Source of the DNA: Morchella semilibera
Lineage: Eukaryota; Ascomycota; Pezizomycetes; Pezizales; Morchellaceae
Direction: 5' to 3'
DNA length: 64,000 nt
Assembly: GCA_009192285.1 (NCBI GenBank)
Contig: CM018603.1
Span: 62,001-126,000, forward strand
Shown: positions 36,124-49,649 of the stretch, in pieces
Layout of the letters: each line of letters opens with the position of its first letter
Numbering within the stretch: the stretch's first letter is position 1
The notes under the pieces: generated by a model
Told to the model about the DNA's origin: nothing
Database searches by the model: none
What the model saw: the letters and a program-made list of their open reading frames with translations, nothing else
Made by a program: the position numbers and the translations under genes

Positions 36124-39100
36124 GTTGATGGTGGCAAGAGACTTTTCATCTTTTGGGAATTGATTACTATTTACTGAAACAAAAGTCCCAGGAAGCGTAT
36201 CCTTTCAAACAATAAACATCTCACGATGTGCTAGCTATGGGGGCATAGGCTTCTTTTCCCCCATACCAAGCTCAGTACATGTCCATGTAATTGACCCAAA
36301 TCCCAAATACCTTTGACTTTCATCTCCATATCTAACTTTAGCTCTACCTAGTGCCATTGAACCTACATACTTTGTACATAAGTACATACATTCAACCGTC
36401 CTAAAGGTCCACTACCCAGATGTGCACAAATACTGTATGTATTTTACCCTCTGACCAGATAAATGTGTGTATTTTACCCACTGTATAATCAAACACAATC
36501 TCACATATGTACGAGTGGGAAGAATTGGTGGCGATTAAGCCGTAGGTAGACCGATGAGGTGGGGGATGGAATGGATTGAAAAAAGGTTGGCCCCTCCTTG
36601 ATGTTGAGATGTCGAGTGACGAGGTGGGTCCGGACAAGGCACCGAGACGGAACAGAATACTATCGGAGGCATAATAATCCGATCCGCCTTCCGATAGCGC
36701 CTCCCACGTCACATTGAACCTGAGATGGATCTCCGCCAAGCCAAAGACCCCGATCCTGGAAAAACTTTCGGAATAATCTCCAACTATCGAATATTCGGTC
36801 TCGGCATGAAGCCTTTCATCAAAAACCAAAAAAAAAAAATATTCTTGTTAAATTCCATGTCCGACGGACCCCGAGACAAATGCTTTCGGCATGCAGCATC
36901 AAAGCAACCCTTAAGAGGGAAAAAAAAAACTTTTTATTTTAATGATTACTACTCCGTTGATCAGAAGCTGACTGCACTTAACATGAGCTTTTTCAACCTC
37001 ATCCAAAACAAAATTGCAGATCCCTTCTTCTTCTTCGACGCACTTATGCGGCGACTAGCCCAAACAAACTGTTCTAACTAAACAAAAACGTTTTATCCGA
37101 AAAGTGGTCTGTAACTGGTTCATTCATACCTAGGGAATTATTTCGCTATGATCCCGCCGATATGGAGACTACTACATACTACCACTACTACACTACTGCT
37201 AGCTACTATAGTCTATACTAAACCAATATTTCATCCGTTAAAATTTTTTTCACCTTCTCTACATGTAGTTATCTCCTGTCTCGAATCCTCAGGCTCAATA
37301 ATCAAGCATATGGTGGTTTAATTTTATTTTTTCTTTCCTTTTTTTTTTTTTTTTCTCTTTCTGTATTTTCCCTATCAGTTTGGCCGTGCCGGCACGTCCA
37401 GTCGTAGTACCATGCCATCTGTTTCTTGACATCTCCGGAGATTTCAGACGGATGCAAATGCAAAGGCAGTAGAGCTGCAAGAAAGCTACCCTACGGCGAG
37501 ATCGCGGCCGGCATCATGTAGCGCAGTGTGTGGTGCGGTACCTTTCTTTTTTTTTCTTCTTTTCCAATCAGCCACCCGTTGTTCGCACTGGCTTCCGAGA
37601 CATTTATTACCCTAACCCATAGTCATTTGAGATATTTCTTGGCAACTAAGCCCAAAGCTGTCCCGAGATGCCGCTAGCGCACCGGCCAAAGGACCGCAGC
37701 TTCTTTCCCTCCCCCACCCCGGGCCCCTGGATCATCCTTCTCAACAAGTACGACCATGAAAAGGAACAAGTCTGGAAAAAATAATTTACACACTACAAAG
37801 GCGAATCAATCCAGCGGGTCTACCTCAAATTTGAAGACCCCATCACGTCAGAGTCCCTCTCCGGTTTGCCCGATAGCTTCTCAATACCTAGCTTTCAGGA
37901 CTGATAATCTAAGTCAGGGTCCTTCATGCCGCGGTATTTCGAGAGTGAAATGGAGGCAGGATGAGCATGAGGAAAGGGAAAACAAAACGGAATATTCTAA
38001 ACACACGGGATTTTCATGTCGCTCAGAAGGGGAAAAAAAAAACTACCGGGACTCTCATCATCCGACTGAAAAACAAATAATTTTCAAGATCGAGATTCCA
38101 AGATAATCAGCTCATGAAACAGACTAAATCATCTGCTTGAATCTCGTTACATCTCCCGAATACATGCAGAGAAACCAGTACCTAAACTCCTACTGGATAA
38201 TTCACCACGTTATTTCTGGGTGCTTGCAAGCCAATCATTCAACATCTCCTACGGACCCGCTCAAGCGCCATGCGCGGTTAGTCCAACCCGTTGCAAATAA
38301 TAACTCCGATAAAATTCACCGACAGATCCGACCCTTGTCTATCTAACCGTACTGTTCCTTGCAGAGTGCACCGGGCTGGAAAAACTTATCCCCGTTCCTT
38401 TACAACACTATACCCAAAACGTAGCTATCACGCAACAGCCTCCACATCATTTTCTCGAGCAACAAAGGTGAACCCCATCCAACGCCCGCAGCTCGCGTTC
38501 TCTCCACCGTTTCTTAATGTCCCCTGGGGAAGCCTTCTTTGAATTTCCCCAGTGAGGGGGTTAGCTATACGCTCGAGGCGGGGAAGCGGGGGGCTTAGAC
38601 AATTCATTACGGACGAGACGTAGTAACTATCATGAACGCTTGCCGGCACAGCTTTTTGAAGGAAGAAACGGATCAATTCAATCACGCACTACGGAACGGA
38701 AAAATTCACTTCATTCTTCTTATCGAAATTTTAACAAATGTCGGATAATTCAGTTTGTTATTACCGCACTCACAGGGGCAATGGTTCGTTTGGCAGAGTA
38801 TGAATGATCACAGACTATCACTCGATTCTAAGACATTCTCAACACAATCAGTGTTGATGCTTTAGACCCGGACACAACAGCGTAATTGACACCTCAAGAG
38901 CATTGACCACCCCATGAACCATGTATGAAAGACGCCACCAATACTCTTGCACTTACCTGGTCCACGCAAAAAATCACCGGCTATGCAATATGTAATTCTA
39001 GATCTCCAGCCGCGCCTTTGCGCCTTTCCTTAGTCCACGCGAGTGGACTCAGTGAAACATCAATTCAATAGGAGGCGAATTTTAATATTACTTCCATAAT

Positions 39101-40037
39101 AGAACGCCTGTATACATGCACTTCAAAGGAATTTCCTTTGCCGCCCCATCCAGAATCCGTATTTTCTTGGGAGTTGACAAGCTTGTTTTTGACCTGGAAA
39201 AGCGTGCCACGCTGGCCCCGGATAAAGCCGAGACTATAGTTACAATATGAGATTGGGCCTGCAAATTGTAATTAGACAAAGCACATACTATTTCGTTCAC
39301 AGAATAGCACGTTTATGAACACCAGTTTTTCACGAGATGTATGCATATGTATACTATACGGGACTGGACCTTGTGATTCAAGTCACACCACAAAGTGATC
39401 AACCTAGCCTCGACCGACTTGGGCAACAGAGGGCCTAGAAAGTAGTGGCCCTTCCTGATATAATAGTACTCTTCCTCTATATATTTGTTCCAGAACCTGA
39501 CAATCCAGAGTAGTCCCTTCATGATCATGACACAAGAAATGTCGATTATTAGAAATTCGATGCGATCTTGTTAGGTAGCTAGCTATAGTTAAGTAGTTGA
39601 CTAATTGATAAGGCCTAGATATTATATGTATACTCCATCTTTCCTCCCCTGACTTCCCCGAAATATACCTAATTAACAAAAAAAAGACAGGCTTCTCCGT
39701 ATTTATGTAAAAAGCCCCAGACCCCAAAGTATGGGGGGATGAGAAATCAGAATCAACTTCAGCTTTGGGCTCATTTGTGGTGTGCCGGCCACCGTTGATC
39801 TACCAGGCAGGAATCCTGGGACTGAGTGATCTTTCCTACATTAACTCCTTGTGCAGCGTACAAGGGCTCGGATTATCTATTCAAAGCGCGCGAGCCACCG
39901 GCCCCCGGCCCCCCTTCGAAGCTTCGTCATTGATACTTGATTAGGACATGTTATGGAGATCTACTAAAGCCTCCGCAGCTCCGCGTATATACGGCTCATG
40001 TTGATAGATACACGTACTGGGATTAAACACCAGAGTA

Positions 40038-40221
40038 CAGTCTCCCTCCGCTATAACAAACCTGCGTATTCCAAGATTTCCTGTTCGATACAGCAAATTA
40101 CCCGGTACAGCAGATTAAATCCCAGCATTTTCTATGTGAAATTGAAATTCGGATCACCAAAACCTGTTCGTAATAGCAGATTTGTGGCTTTATTGGCATT
40201 CGGTATAGCAGAGGTAGACTG
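40038..40221. mobile_element. Pogo/Tigger-type MITE (184 bp)
   Basis: Terminal inverted repeats CAGTCTCCCTCCGCTATAAC (left) and CAGTCTACCTCTGCTATACC (right, read inward), flanked by TA (40036-40037, 40222-40223). Internal units TGTTCG(A/T)ATA(C)AGCA recur in the body. It is non-autonomous. The ends resemble those of the 4202-4579 element in class but not in detail. Confidence 0.75.
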
Positions 40222-40838
40222 TACCCCATCTTGGGACCATTACTATTTTGAAGGGAATTAACCCAAGATCGAGCTTACATATAGCTAGAACAGTTGCAGG
40301 TGCACTGGCAGAGAGGTGCAACAAACCTATTGGTATACCTGGGTCGCCTAAATACACAGGGACATAAAACGGTGCACATGTGTACTTGATATATCTATAA
40401 TAGATTCATGACGATATCAATCATCCGGAGGATCGACCTGATAAAGTTGTTAGCCTAACTGGCTGGATGACTAATAGGTTTCGTACAAAATAGAGTGATA
40501 CCTTATGAAGCAGATCTCATTTTGACGATAAACGTTCCGGATAGCTAGAGCGGGGTTCTAGGGGTGCTTAGACTAATTATAAAATTAAACAACTTTTATA
40601 TTGCTGTGATCTACAAACCCGTAACTTCCTGGGTATGAAACTGACGTATACGTATAATTGAGCACATCACCATCCTATAATAGCCTAAATATCATAATAT
40701 TTTTACGATTTTCATTTCGGCCTATCAAACGGCAGATAGAAGCCTTCAAATGTAATCGTGGCGCGCGTCGTTACCCATGGGGTGTACTGTGGCGGAACCG
40801 ATTTCACAATTGAACTGTAGGAGACCTAGGGCCAGTTC

Positions 40839-41034
40839 GGTTGCACCAAATAGTGATATAATACTGCGATCCTTAAAGGTAGTATAAATTACATCGTTCA
40901 TAACTTTCAAACCAGATGGCCTATATCTACAATTCTATTTGATTTTTAATATCTTGTCTTGTTGAAAAGTTATAAGCGGCGCCGTTTACCTAAACTTATA
41001 TGTATGTAAAAAGCGCTGAATCATTTGGTGGAAC
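40839..41034. mobile_element. Probable palindromic MITE
   Basis: Outer inverted repeat GGTTGCACCAAAT (40839-40851) with ATTTGGTGGAAC (41023-41034), and inner inverted repeat ATCGTTCATAACTTTCAA (40893-40910) with TTGAAAAGTTATAAGCG (40962-40978). The nested symmetry suggests a foldback element. No target duplication was resolved. Confidence 0.5.
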
Positions 41035-43114
41035 AGCATGTATTAGTACAGTATAATATCCGTTCTGGGCAATAATTGACAACATATGATCACCTCAGCC
41101 CCCAACAATGGGAAAGTTGCCAGCCATAACATGACTGGAATCTAAAGCTCTTATTGGTTCGCAGGCAGCCGGAGTGGCAAGATTGTTTCAGCTCAGATAC
41201 GGGTGCATATCACCTCTAAGACCCGCCTATCTGGCATAACAGGGGAAGGGCCTTGACATACCTAGCAACAGATCCTCCTTTTTGAGCCAAATAGGTGCCC
41301 TTAGTATATAGTAGATAAGCATCGTTCCATCGTCTCCGATCGCTTAACCAGATGTAATCACGCCCGTCCGTTGGCGAGCCTGTGGTCGGACCCGGGTCTG
41401 CAATATAAGCACTTCATGCTTCTGAGTACTTATCATAGGCACGTGAGAGATTAAGTGAAGATCAATTTTGGAGGCTCATATAGTTCGTCATAGGATCTCA
41501 CTCGGTTTCGCCTTGGCGCCGGCAAGAGACAAAATATTTCAAGGCACCGGCCTCAGGCCCTGAAGTGTATGGCCGGCCTGGTCATTCGCAAGTTTGAGTG
41601 GTAGCGCTAAGCTTTAGATCTGGGTACTAAGAGGAGTAATCGAGATTGTCTCAAACAGCCTCTACCTCCTGCCCTAAAATGCCATTAGCCGGAGCTGCGG
41701 CGCCGGGCGCCAACCTCCCGCCCAAGAGTATATTTCCCCCCTTCTCCAGCCATAGGTGAGGAAAGAGCACTGAATACTGGCAGTATTTGGTTCCAAGACC
41801 AACCCTAACCCTGAGAACACGGCCCCCTGACCATATTTTAGCTTGTTTCCTAAAGATACAGTTAAAAGTAAATAGAAGTAGACAGTAGAGAATCAGCTCT
41901 ACCATTTGTGGTGTCGGGGATGGTTTCGTGTACTTATACGTACTAAAGTACGTAAGTATTGCCCTAGCCTATTATTAGTGCTGGTAAATGAGCTTACACT
42001 CTTCCCATCCGGTTCCCGACATTCTTTCATACCCGGCACCCCCTTGTCTCGGAGCTTTATTTGTTTTATACTTTCAAGCCTAGAATAAGAAGCGAGCCTG
42101 CCAATGCAGAGATCAGAAACCTAGATCTAGGTTTTCCGGCAACCAACCAACCATATTGCTTCTTTGTCAAATATCGCCATGTTAGTACAGGTGAAAAAAT
42201 GGGCATTAGAGGAAGAGTACGTATTCTTACCGCATTGCTAGCGTACCATAGAGTTACCCGAGCACTGATTACATCATCAACTCCTCAGACATTCCCCATG
42301 GCCACCCCGCACTCCTCAATCCGTTACCATGCCGGGTCTGCGTTTCTCACTTCCCAACCAATCAAAGCCCCGCAAACCCCACAAATCTCTACTACATGCA
42401 GTAAATATTAGGGATGTAATTAATAGCCGGCACTCTATCATGCAAAATTTCCGAATCTTAGCACTCATTATATATACCACAGCTATCCAAAAGTTACATT
42501 CCTATCACTGCAGGTACCGGCGCCAGAAGCACCACGGTGTCAAGGGTAAGTGAGCAGAGCGTAGCAACGTAAACCGCACCGCCGCGTTCTGCTCGCTTGC
42601 CCTTAACACCGGAGTACAACAGCCCGGCTCTCGATATATTTATGCGGCATTATGATAATTCCCTGATCACAGTTATAATTAATTGGGACAGAAAACCGGA
42701 AGGTTTGGTCTTCTAAACTTTGGGATGTAAGGGATGAAAAAATAAAATAAAAATTAAACCTTGATCAATTGAGGAACGACTTGATTGACAGATATATCTA
42801 TAGAGCCAGCGACCTTATTTATATAAATGCGTTACTAGCTACCTTAAACGTGTTTAGTTAATGAAGGTACTGCATAGATATATATAGAGAGCCCCGCAGA
42901 ACAGCCAAGCTGACGCCAGGCCTGGCCTGTCAGTAGTGAATGTCACATAAAAAAAAAGTCAATAAAAACTCCTCAAGTACATAACTACAAACCAGTGCTC
43001 ATAAATACCCCACCTAACCGAGCTCCCCCAACTCATTCTGCGTTACCATCATTAATTACCCAAAACAAAAATCTCAGAATCAAAGGGGAAGTTTCTCCAA
43101 ATATATGAATACCA

Positions 43115-43899
43115 CTACCGCTGCGGTGCATAACCCATCTGCCCCTGGGGCGCGTAGCTCATCTGTCCCTGTGGTATATAGCCACCCATCTGTGCCCTCG
43201 CCCGCTCTCTATCTCTTATCTCCAAATCCTCCTGAATCATCGTGCAACAGCTGCAGCATAGATGCCTACAACAATCACCCAACCCGCTTCCTTGGAGGTT
43301 ATACCTGTATCTAATTTCATTGCGCTGACGACTCGACGCTTTACCGGCTGTTAGGCACCAGAAGCAACACTTCCCGATTAAACACCTGTTAGTATTAACG
43401 TCCTAGCGCCCCCGGACAGCGGCAGACTTACAGAGGCGTTTATGCACGACCAGTTTCTCAGGGTTGAGGGGTTGGTCCGCAACCGCTCATGGGTTTTACC
43501 GTATAGAATACAGGGCAGAAAGCATCCTAGAAGACCTTTTTTGTGAGGTGTTTTATAATCAGCAAACCCGCCTTAACGCCGACATCATGGATTTGGTTGA
43601 ACCCGTGAGAATGTACATGTTGGAAAGTCGTCAAAGCAGCCGCACATATCATGCCGCCACGGCCCCGGGGGCCCGTGTTGTGGTGTATAGTGTTCGGCAA
43701 GTTGCTGGACCGGCTGGGCTTGTTGCGGGTGGGACTGGGTCTGCATCTGTATCATAGGCTGCGGCTGTAAAGGCTGTTGCGGTGGGTATTGGTATATGGG
43801 CATTGTGTGTGCTGGTGTTGGCATCGTGGGCGCGGGGGAGGTGGTAACATTCGTGGTGCCATTTTTCTCATAGTTTGATATTTGGTTGTGGGTGTTCAT
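43115..43899 (-). CDS. PLAC8-family cysteine-rich membrane protein
   Basis: Minus strand, three exons: 43899-43617, 43535-about 43432, and about 43385-43115. The N-terminus is Pro/Gln-rich (YQYPPQQPLQPQPMIQMQ). The PLAC8 domain starts PWRHDMCGCFDDFPTC and runs across intron 1 into LLGCFLPCILYGKTHERL, then RYNLQGSGLGDCCRHLCCSCCTMIQEDLEIRDR. PLAC8 proteins of plants and fungi act at membranes in cadmium resistance, cell size or calcium influx; the role here is unknown. The C-terminus has three MGGY/MSYAPQGQ-like repeats. The second splice joint is uncertain: the obvious donor GTAAGT after AACGCCTCT does not match the phase needed by exon 3, so either an upstream GTGCAT donor is used or one base is anomalous. 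Confidence 0.85.
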
Positions 43900-44986
43900 A
43901 GTGAGGTTTTGGTGGGCTTGTAATATTGGGAAGAGGCACGATTGAGGGATGAATGGGAAAACGGTTGATGCGTGGGTGGTCGTCCTTTTTCAAGTCATGC
44001 ATGCTAGCTATATATAAATTCTGGGAATGCTAGTCTGTATGTCCCAATTATTGATCACAAACTCGACAAATGAGACATGGAGAATGTGCTAATGTATATG
44101 TAGTTGTGGGTCTCTCTAAATTTACTGCCAGGAGTCGTCTCAGCCTATGATCGTGTATGTTGCAGTATATATTCCAGATCTACCGCTCTTCTAATTACAA
44201 GTATCTGTCTTATCTCTTAGGTATGTATATAAAGTATATACTGACCAACTCCGCCTTTTCTCACACCATCAAACAGGTTTGTTGGGCTATGAGGAGATGG
44301 ACTTCTCTACTCCTATTGAGTCCTACTAACGCTGGGGCTGAGATTTATGTTCTTTGTTTTTTAACGTCACACAATGCATGTGCCTGTTAGCACAAACATA
44401 AGCCAAGAGCCAATGGAAAGGAGGGAGAGTAAAGTGGCGTATTGATGCATACGGAGATTACCTTGGGGAACATAAAACAATGCGTAATAAAAATTGTTGT
44501 ACAGCCTCTGGTAGAATTATTGTAGAAATGTGGTAAGAGTCCTATTGGCTGGGCCAGCCACCTAGACCCTGTTTTTAGACCCCTGTTTCTACAATAATTT
44601 TCCCCCATCGCTGTAGAATCAAGCCATTTACGGAACTTTCTATGTTTATTTCCGTCCCCCAGAACTAAACCATCGGACTGGGCTGCAACCGACTGGAACG
44701 AATTATACTTCCCGGCCACTAACGATGCAAAAATGTTTTTGACGAATTAATCTATGTATACCCAATTATCTCTATAGCTTATTCAAATTGCAAAGGTGGT
44801 ATATAAGGGTAGTTCTCTTTTTTATCCTTTCACGACAGCCATCAACCAGCCGAGTTCCAGATAGTGATCCGGGGTAGGATGCAGCACACGGCTTGGGGAT
44901 TTTCAGTCTATAATTGGTGCTCTAGATTCCAGATTCTTCCCTATATGGGGCTCAAGTTGATAGAATAGTCCAATAATAATTGGACC
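43900..44986. other. Intergenic stretch with a small MITE
   Basis: The PLAC8 promoter side (43900-44150) is AT-rich. A small MITE lies at 44502-44613. Short ORFs on both strands have no recognisable domain. Confidence 0.55.
44502..44613. mobile_element. 112-bp MITE with TA flanks
   Basis: Ends CAGCCTCTGGTAGAATTATT and, inward from the right, CAGCGATGGGGGAAAATTAT share the CAGC start and the core AATTATTGTAGAAA/TTTCTACAATAATT, flanked by TA (44500-44501, 44614-44615). It is the same structural class as 4202-4579 and 40038-40221. It lies beyond the 3' end of the proline iminopeptidase gene. Confidence 0.6.
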
Positions 44987-47006
44987 TTAATCGATTTCCC
45001 CAACTTTCAACTTCCATAGCTCTCCCAGTACACCCTCGGCCCTACTTCGAAGTGCGTTGTGGAGCATGACATTCGTCACGAATTCCTTCGCGCCCCTAAT
45101 TTTTCCAGTAGTCTCCCTCGAGAAATCGTAGTCGACATACCTAGACTTAATTAGAAATCGATTTAGCCGGGAAGATTAATCATATCACCTACATATCTTC
45201 GATATAGGTGGCAGCGAAGACTGGAACTTCATTTTGTGCTAATACTTCTTCATCGTAGAGCTTCGGCCAGTCTTCATACTCTGCAAGGAGCTCCGCCACC
45301 TCCTCCATCTTGTGGAGCTCAGCAAAATCACTAAACATCCACTGATATATCTGATCTTTTATTAGCTCTCCTTATAAGTATCAAACGAGGAGGTGGGAAA
45401 TCACCATTTCGCCGGTAAAGTAGACAGGTTCGGTATCTTCATCGTTTTTCATGTCCTCCCACGAGAATACTGAGGGCTTGCCAAAGGCCTCTAGGACTCT
45501 TTGGGCAGACCATCGTGATGCTTCTCTATAAGAATGTCAAGGTTAGTTGTGTAATACCAACAGACGCGGAGACAGACCCCTGGCAGTAGATCATTTCATG
45601 GCCGATGGCATAGATGGGGTTTGTATCAAAGCTTTGATGGGACTCGATAGATGAGAGGGTTTTATAGGTCAAAGCTCCAAATTGATCAAGATCGCTGGCG
45701 GCATTTTGGACAAGGACTACGGATTGTTCAATTAATATATTCACACCAAGAGGAGATGGGTCAAAGGGGCCGGTACTCACTATGCACAGAATCAATCCCT
45801 CCTATCCTCGTTAGCACTTGAAAACAAACAGAAAGATGTCAAAGTAGATGAATGCAATACCATGTCCTCCAAACGCGAAACCCAAAGTTAGGAATCTTTC
45901 GGGAGTTAACATTCCCTCGCTTGGCATAAACACCTCATTGTTTTCCAGATACTTCATAATGTCTCTCACCCGTTTGATATCTCTTGGATACTTTTCGTAA
46001 TATACCTTATTTCTAGACTTGACCTTAAGGTATGTGCGTCTATATACTTCATCAGGGTTGTTGACGAGTGGGGGCATCCCACCAGTGGTGAACACTTATG
46101 GGTGGGTTGCTAGAATTAGAATAGAATAAAATATGAGGTGGAATTGTGTACCTTGCTTAAGTCCTTCAGGGCTACGGCGGGGAAAGTGTTAGTATAGTGT
46201 AGAAAACCCAAAATGGGAGATTTTGCATACTGAAGTGATAGATAAGTAACCGCACAAAAGCCACCAAATGACTGCCCAATGACCGACCACTTCTCACCCT
46301 CAGGATGCAATGCCAATCGTATAGCTTCGCAATCCCTCACTATAAACAAAAATAGAATTAAAACCAATGTAATCCTCAATTAGGTGGTTAAAAGAGTCAC
46401 CAATATTGTCTGCCCTGAAAAGCTTCACATAGTCTGCTTGTTCTCGCACATTGCCTTGTTTTGCTAATGTGAACGATGAAATCGGTGTACTCATTCCAGT
46501 ACCTCGCTGGTCGATATATAGTACTTGATAGCCTTTTTCGAATAGGAAATCCGTTGCCGGATGAGAACTTGGAGGACCACATTCAAAGCCAGGGCCCCCT
46601 ACTAAATTGTCAGGATATACGTTTCATTCACTATTCACTCGGAGCTTAGACCTTGAAGGTATATAACTATAGACCACAGTAAGTATTATAAACTTCAAAG
46701 GGTATAAAGAGTTTACAAACAGTAAGGAAGCTTTGCCCCAGCTGCACCATTATCATCCTTCTTGTTTGGAATCGCGTTCCTAGCGAATATCTTGATAGTA
46801 CCCTTCGTAAGATTAAAATAGTCTAGTGGAACCTGGAACCACCTATCCACTATCTTGAACCCACCTTTAAACACCAAGTCACCTGTTAGTTTGGGTAGCT
46901 TAGGAGTATGAGTATGAAGCTCTGGCTAGAAACACGAACCGGTAACCCGATAAGTCTCGCTCTCACCCTGCAACTGAAGTGCAGGCCCGATTTTGGTTCG
47001 CTCCAT
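44987..47006 (-). CDS. Proline iminopeptidase-type alpha/beta hydrolase (S33)
   Basis: Minus strand, about ten exons. The start is MERTKIGPALQLQ at 47006; the first intron (donor GTGAGA) leads to GDLVFKGGFKIVDRWFQVPLDYFN. Signatures in order are GGPGFECGPPSSHP (oxyanion region), YIDQRGTGMSTPISS, GQSFGGFCAVTYLSLQYA with the nucleophile Ser, PIYAIGHEMIYCQGEASRWSAQRVL in the cap, and HNALRSR near the C-terminus, where the catalytic His is expected. A last intron separates AATYIEDM from YVDYDFSRETTGK. The enzyme removes N-terminal proline from peptides in the cytosol and supports growth on peptide nitrogen. No signal peptide is present. Some internal joints (around 45780-45830 and 46370-46390) are approximate. 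No broken frame was noticed. Confidence 0.88.
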
Positions 47007-47820
47007 CTTGGACATGGCACGCTTGAGTCGTATGGGTAAGGGGGTTAAAAAGGGCCTTGATAAACCGCCCCGCTGGAATGAGAACATTCAAAATGGAGCT
47101 TGCTGTGGTTGGCTGGCTGGCTGCCGAGATCTGAGAGCGGGGGTGGGAGTGGGTTTTGAAGTGGATATAATTAACCCTAACCCTTATATATATACAATGG
47201 AATATATATAATTTTTTTTAGCAACCACACTGTCAATCTCCATCGCGATCTTAAACAAAAAACTCCTGGATCTATACTAAGTACATATCTACTTGTCGTT
47301 TTTCGCGTATGTAACTAAAATCTGATTAGTCGTTCCTCGCTTGGCACTCAACCGAAACTAATAACACTGCGGGCCAATCAAATATTCCATACTCCCCACA
47401 CTTCCTGGCTTCTCACCCTGTACCTACTATTTCAATTAGTCCCAGGTCCCGTTATGTTATAATCCTCTGCCTTTTATTCGGACCAGGGTGCCCAGAAATC
47501 TATCACTTCCGTCACTCGCGTGCGTAGATTGGCCACCCCAAAAACATCTTTAGCCTATCATGATCAAAGGTTACTCAACGGGATTCTGACGTTCTACAAA
47601 ACGAATTCATGGGATGGATCAGGAAGGACAGATCTATAAATTCAGGAACGTGATTGGATTTCCCGAGCTCATTGAGGAAGAGTGAGGCTGACCCCCCGGC
47701 ATATTTCTCGGAATCTCGGGACCCAGGATATTTGTTAAATAGAGCCTTCATATCCCTCTCTGTTTTTGTTTCCTCTACATCTGCTAATTTCGGTAGTGAA
47801 CAGTAAATAAACGACTTGAT
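47007..47820. promoter_or_regulatory. Divergent promoter region between iminopeptidase and phytase-like genes
   Basis: The two flanking genes are transcribed away from each other, so both promoters are here. The interval contains CCCTAACCC followed by an AT run (47175-47210), and a TTAAATAG-type AT motif near 47734. No gene is seen in it. Confidence 0.5.
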
Positions 47821-49649
47821 ATGACTATCTTCCGCTACCTTGTTCTTTCACTGTTGCCCTTTACGGCCTATGCGCTTCAGGCACCGCCTGTTGATACCAC
47901 AACATGTGGTAGGAGGGCTTTCACTTATCAAGAACTGAGTGGGTATGGGTTTGTGCCAAGCGATTTCAGGGACAAGTTTGGAGACACTCTCTCGTTTGGT
48001 TCTGGTATCGCGATTGAACGGAGTTCGTGGAAAAAGACAAACGGGAGTTATGATGGGATATTGTGGATGCTTCCTGACCGTGGCTGGTGAGTTCATCATA
48101 AATAATTGACAACCCCACTAACTTTACTGGGCGGTCATTCCTAAGACCCGCTATGTAAAGTATATATATCGTTGAACAATTATTAACTGATCACTGGCGG
48201 ATCCTTACTGTAGGAACACCGAGGGCACAACCGCGTACCAACCACGAATTCATAAATTCAAAATCTCTTTTGGGCCTGAGATAACCACTACTCCCTCTCC
48301 TCCAAACCTTCAATTTAGCTACCTCGACTCAATCCTCTTCACCGACCCCTCCGGTAACCCTCTCGCCGGGCTAGACCCAACTACTTCACTAGCTTTCTCA
48401 AACTTTCCAAAGCTTCCCGCGAGTAACTTTACTGGCAACGGCTTTGGCGATGCTGGCCCCGGCGGTGTTAGAGTCTCCCTAGACCCTGAGGCGGTGGTCC
48501 TTGGCAAAAAAGGTTTCTGGATCAGTGATGAGTATGGCCCGTTCATATATCACTTCGACAAGACAGGGAAGATGACCCAGGCTATCAAGCCTCCAGCTGC
48601 ACTTATTCCCATGAGAAATGGTGTTGAAGAGTAAGTTAATGTGGCCATCTGTCTCCAATGTCAGTGTGAATCAGGTCCTTACACTCCCATGTATAATCTA
48701 GCTTCTCGTCCGACAACCCACCTAGATATGACCCGTCTCTTTCTCCGAGCCCGATCGACCCAACTTCCGGTCGCTCAAACAATCAGGGATTCGAGGGCTT
48801 GGCGGTCTCCAGCGATGGCAAGAACCTATTCGCACTGCTTCAGTCTGCAACAGTTCAGGATGGTGGACTAGACAAGACTACTAATAGGTACTCGCGAATG
48901 CTAAAGTATGATATCTCTGACGACGACAAGCCGCGATATGCCAAGGAGTTTGTAGTCCCACTTCCTCAATTTAACGATGTGAGTAACATTGATATATCCT
49001 CTTAACTCGCACTCGATTCGAGGTTTGACGGCTGACTTTATTCTCAGCCCTCCAAGAAGAAAAACCCCCGCATAGCTGCCCAATCTGAGATCCTCGCTAT
49101 TAGCAAGGATCAATTCCTTATCCTTTCCCGCGACAGCGGCTACGGCCACGGTGCGGACGGCACTGAGTCTATCTACCGCCAAATCGACGTGTTTGACATC
49201 ACAAACGCGACCAACATCAAGGGCTCTAAGTATGACTCCCAAAACTCCTCAATCACGACATCTTCCTCTAGCGGCGTCCTCAATTCCGACATTACCCCTG
49301 CGACATACTGTCCTTTTATCGACATCAACAACAATGATGAACTTGCCAAGTTCGGCTTGCATAATGGTGGAGACCAGGACTCAAGCTTGCTAAACGAGAA
49401 GTGGGAGGGTCTGGCAATGGTTCCTGTTGACGGCAAGGATGGACATGATGATTGGTGGTATGTCATTGCGGTCAGCGACAACGACTTTATCACCCAAAAT
49501 GGTAAGTTCCTTTTTGAACACAAGATCTACTAGACAGCTGCTAATAATTATACACAGGTACCTACAACTTTGGAAGGAACTCCTACGTTGATTCGTCAGG
49601 GTACAACCTCGACAGTCAAGCGTTGGTATTCAAGGTGAAGCTGCCATAG
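47821..49649 (+). CDS. Secreted phytase/esterase-like beta-propeller protein
   Basis: Five exons: 47821-48086, 48214-48630, 48702-48978, 49048-49501 and 49558-49649, total 501 aa, all joints in frame. A signal peptide (MTIFRYLVLSLLPFTAYALQ) precedes CGRRAFTYQELSGYGFVPSDF. The body matches the 'esterase-like activity of phytase' domain: SGIAIERSSW, DGILWMLPDRGWNTEGT, WISDEYGPFIYHFDKTGKM, NNQGFEGLAVSSDGKNLFALLQSA, ILSRDSGYGHG, NEKWEGLAMVPVDG and WYVIAVSDNDFITQNG. Several NxT/NxS sites fit secretion. These proteins fold as a propeller; substrate is uncertain, and phosphate-ester hydrolysis is inferred only from the domain name. It ends SQALVFKVKLP. Confidence 0.9.

Larger units (their letters stand above)
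35654..43114. other. Long gene-free stretch with scattered small elements
   Basis: About 7.5 kb without a supported gene. It holds a GAT microsatellite (36100-36123), TACATGTA at 35817 and 37260, CCCTAACCC at 37610 and 41803, a pogo-type MITE (40038-40221) and a palindromic element (40839-41034). ORFs at 36401-37081, 37756-38106 and 39313-39727 have no domain, no plausible splice partners and are partly poly-Lys. The first few hundred bases to the left of 36400 form the hexose transporter promoter. Confidence 0.5.

Noticed and set aside
43105-43757. Plus-strand ORFs over the PLAC8 gene
   Set aside because: The minus strand gives a clear PLAC8 protein with splice sites; the plus ORFs are shadows.
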